NCBI RefSeq assembly: GCF_000714435.1
Contig: NZ_JJMW01000062.1
Span: 1 to 50,269 of the forward strand
Source of the DNA: Exiguobacterium alkaliphilum 12/1
Lineage (GTDB): Bacteria; Bacillota; Bacilli; Exiguobacteriales; Exiguobacteriaceae
Reading direction: 5' to 3'
Length of the DNA stretch: 50,269 nucleotides
The notes under the pieces: model-generated
The model's database searches: none
Told to the model about the DNA's origin: nothing
Seen by the model: only the letters and a program-made list of their open reading frames with translations
Shown here: in pieces, positions 50,221 to 50,269 of the stretch
Layout of the letters: each line of letters begins with the position of its first letter
How positions within the stretch are numbered: position 1 is the first letter of the stretch
Translations under genes and position numbers: made by a program

Positions 50221-50240
50221 GGGTTCGCCGCGGCGAACCC
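50221..50240 (-). terminator. Terminator at the right edge
   Basis: A perfect 20-base palindrome (GGGTTCGCCG/CGGCGAACCC) is followed by TTTTTGTG on the minus strand. It would stop transcripts entering from the right, or end the sensor-kinase remnant. Confidence 0.75.
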
Positions 50241-50269
50241 TCAGATTGTAGAAAAAGTCACGTTTCAGG

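Overview
The window looks like the chromosome of a low-to-mid GC Bacillota of the class Bacilli, most plausibly Exiguobacterium (inference). Reasons: strong AAGGAGG-type ribosome sites, frequent GTG/TTG starts, a tryptophan T-box, a YxeA/BceB-type gene pair, a YvrJ/DUF1659/DUF2922 small-protein cluster, an S-layer gene and no sporulation genes. No tRNA, rRNA, IS element or CRISPR array was seen.

Region 1 (about 1-5120) is an accessory segment, probably a decayed integrative element. On the minus strand it holds an N-terminal fragment of a tyrosine recombinase, a DUF927 helicase-like ATPase, a 21-residue cationic micropeptide with a perfect ribosome site, a second tyrosine recombinase stopped just before its catalytic tyrosine, a repeat cluster, and two small acidic orphan proteins. 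Region 2 (5.2-22.7 kb) is mainly cell surface: the S-layer protein with a long leader, a subtilisin-like protease, Ig-like and membrane-anchored secreted proteins, an LRR-CotH kinase protein divergent from a VTC-domain/DUF4956 pair, a NERD membrane protein, an SH3-repeat NlpC/P60 hydrolase and a beta-propeller-like secreted protein.

Region 3 (22.9-33.5 kb) is metabolism, iron and resistance. A T-box with a UGG specifier controls a two-gene trpEG operon. A Fic AMP-transferase has a duplicated 36-bp element in its promoter region. A Fur-box-controlled siderophore uptake operon (binding protein, two permeases, ATPase, FAD oxidoreductase) faces a TetR regulator that leads a paired SMR efflux operon. 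Region 4 (33.5-42.7 kb) has a compact operon ending in fetA-fetB-VOC, a disrupted small gene, a P-loop kinase-like protein, a CDF transporter, a catalytically degenerate HtrA-like protein with a long Pro/Glu tail, small membrane and DUF3221-like proteins, a TPR-like protein and an intact HtrA-like secreted protease.

Region 5 (42.7-50.3 kb) has an SDR dehydrogenase, two chemoreceptors with sigma-D-like promoters, a five-ORF cluster of tiny proteins (two DUF1659-like, YvrJ, DUF2922 and a coupled 19-codon ORF), a MerR-like regulator with its own inverted repeat, and the remains of a Yxd/Bce-type locus: yxeA, the C-terminal part of the permease, and, on the opposite strand at the breakpoint, what looks like the last 22 codons of a sensor kinase. 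Most transcription units end in clear hairpin terminators, which makes the operon boundaries reliable.
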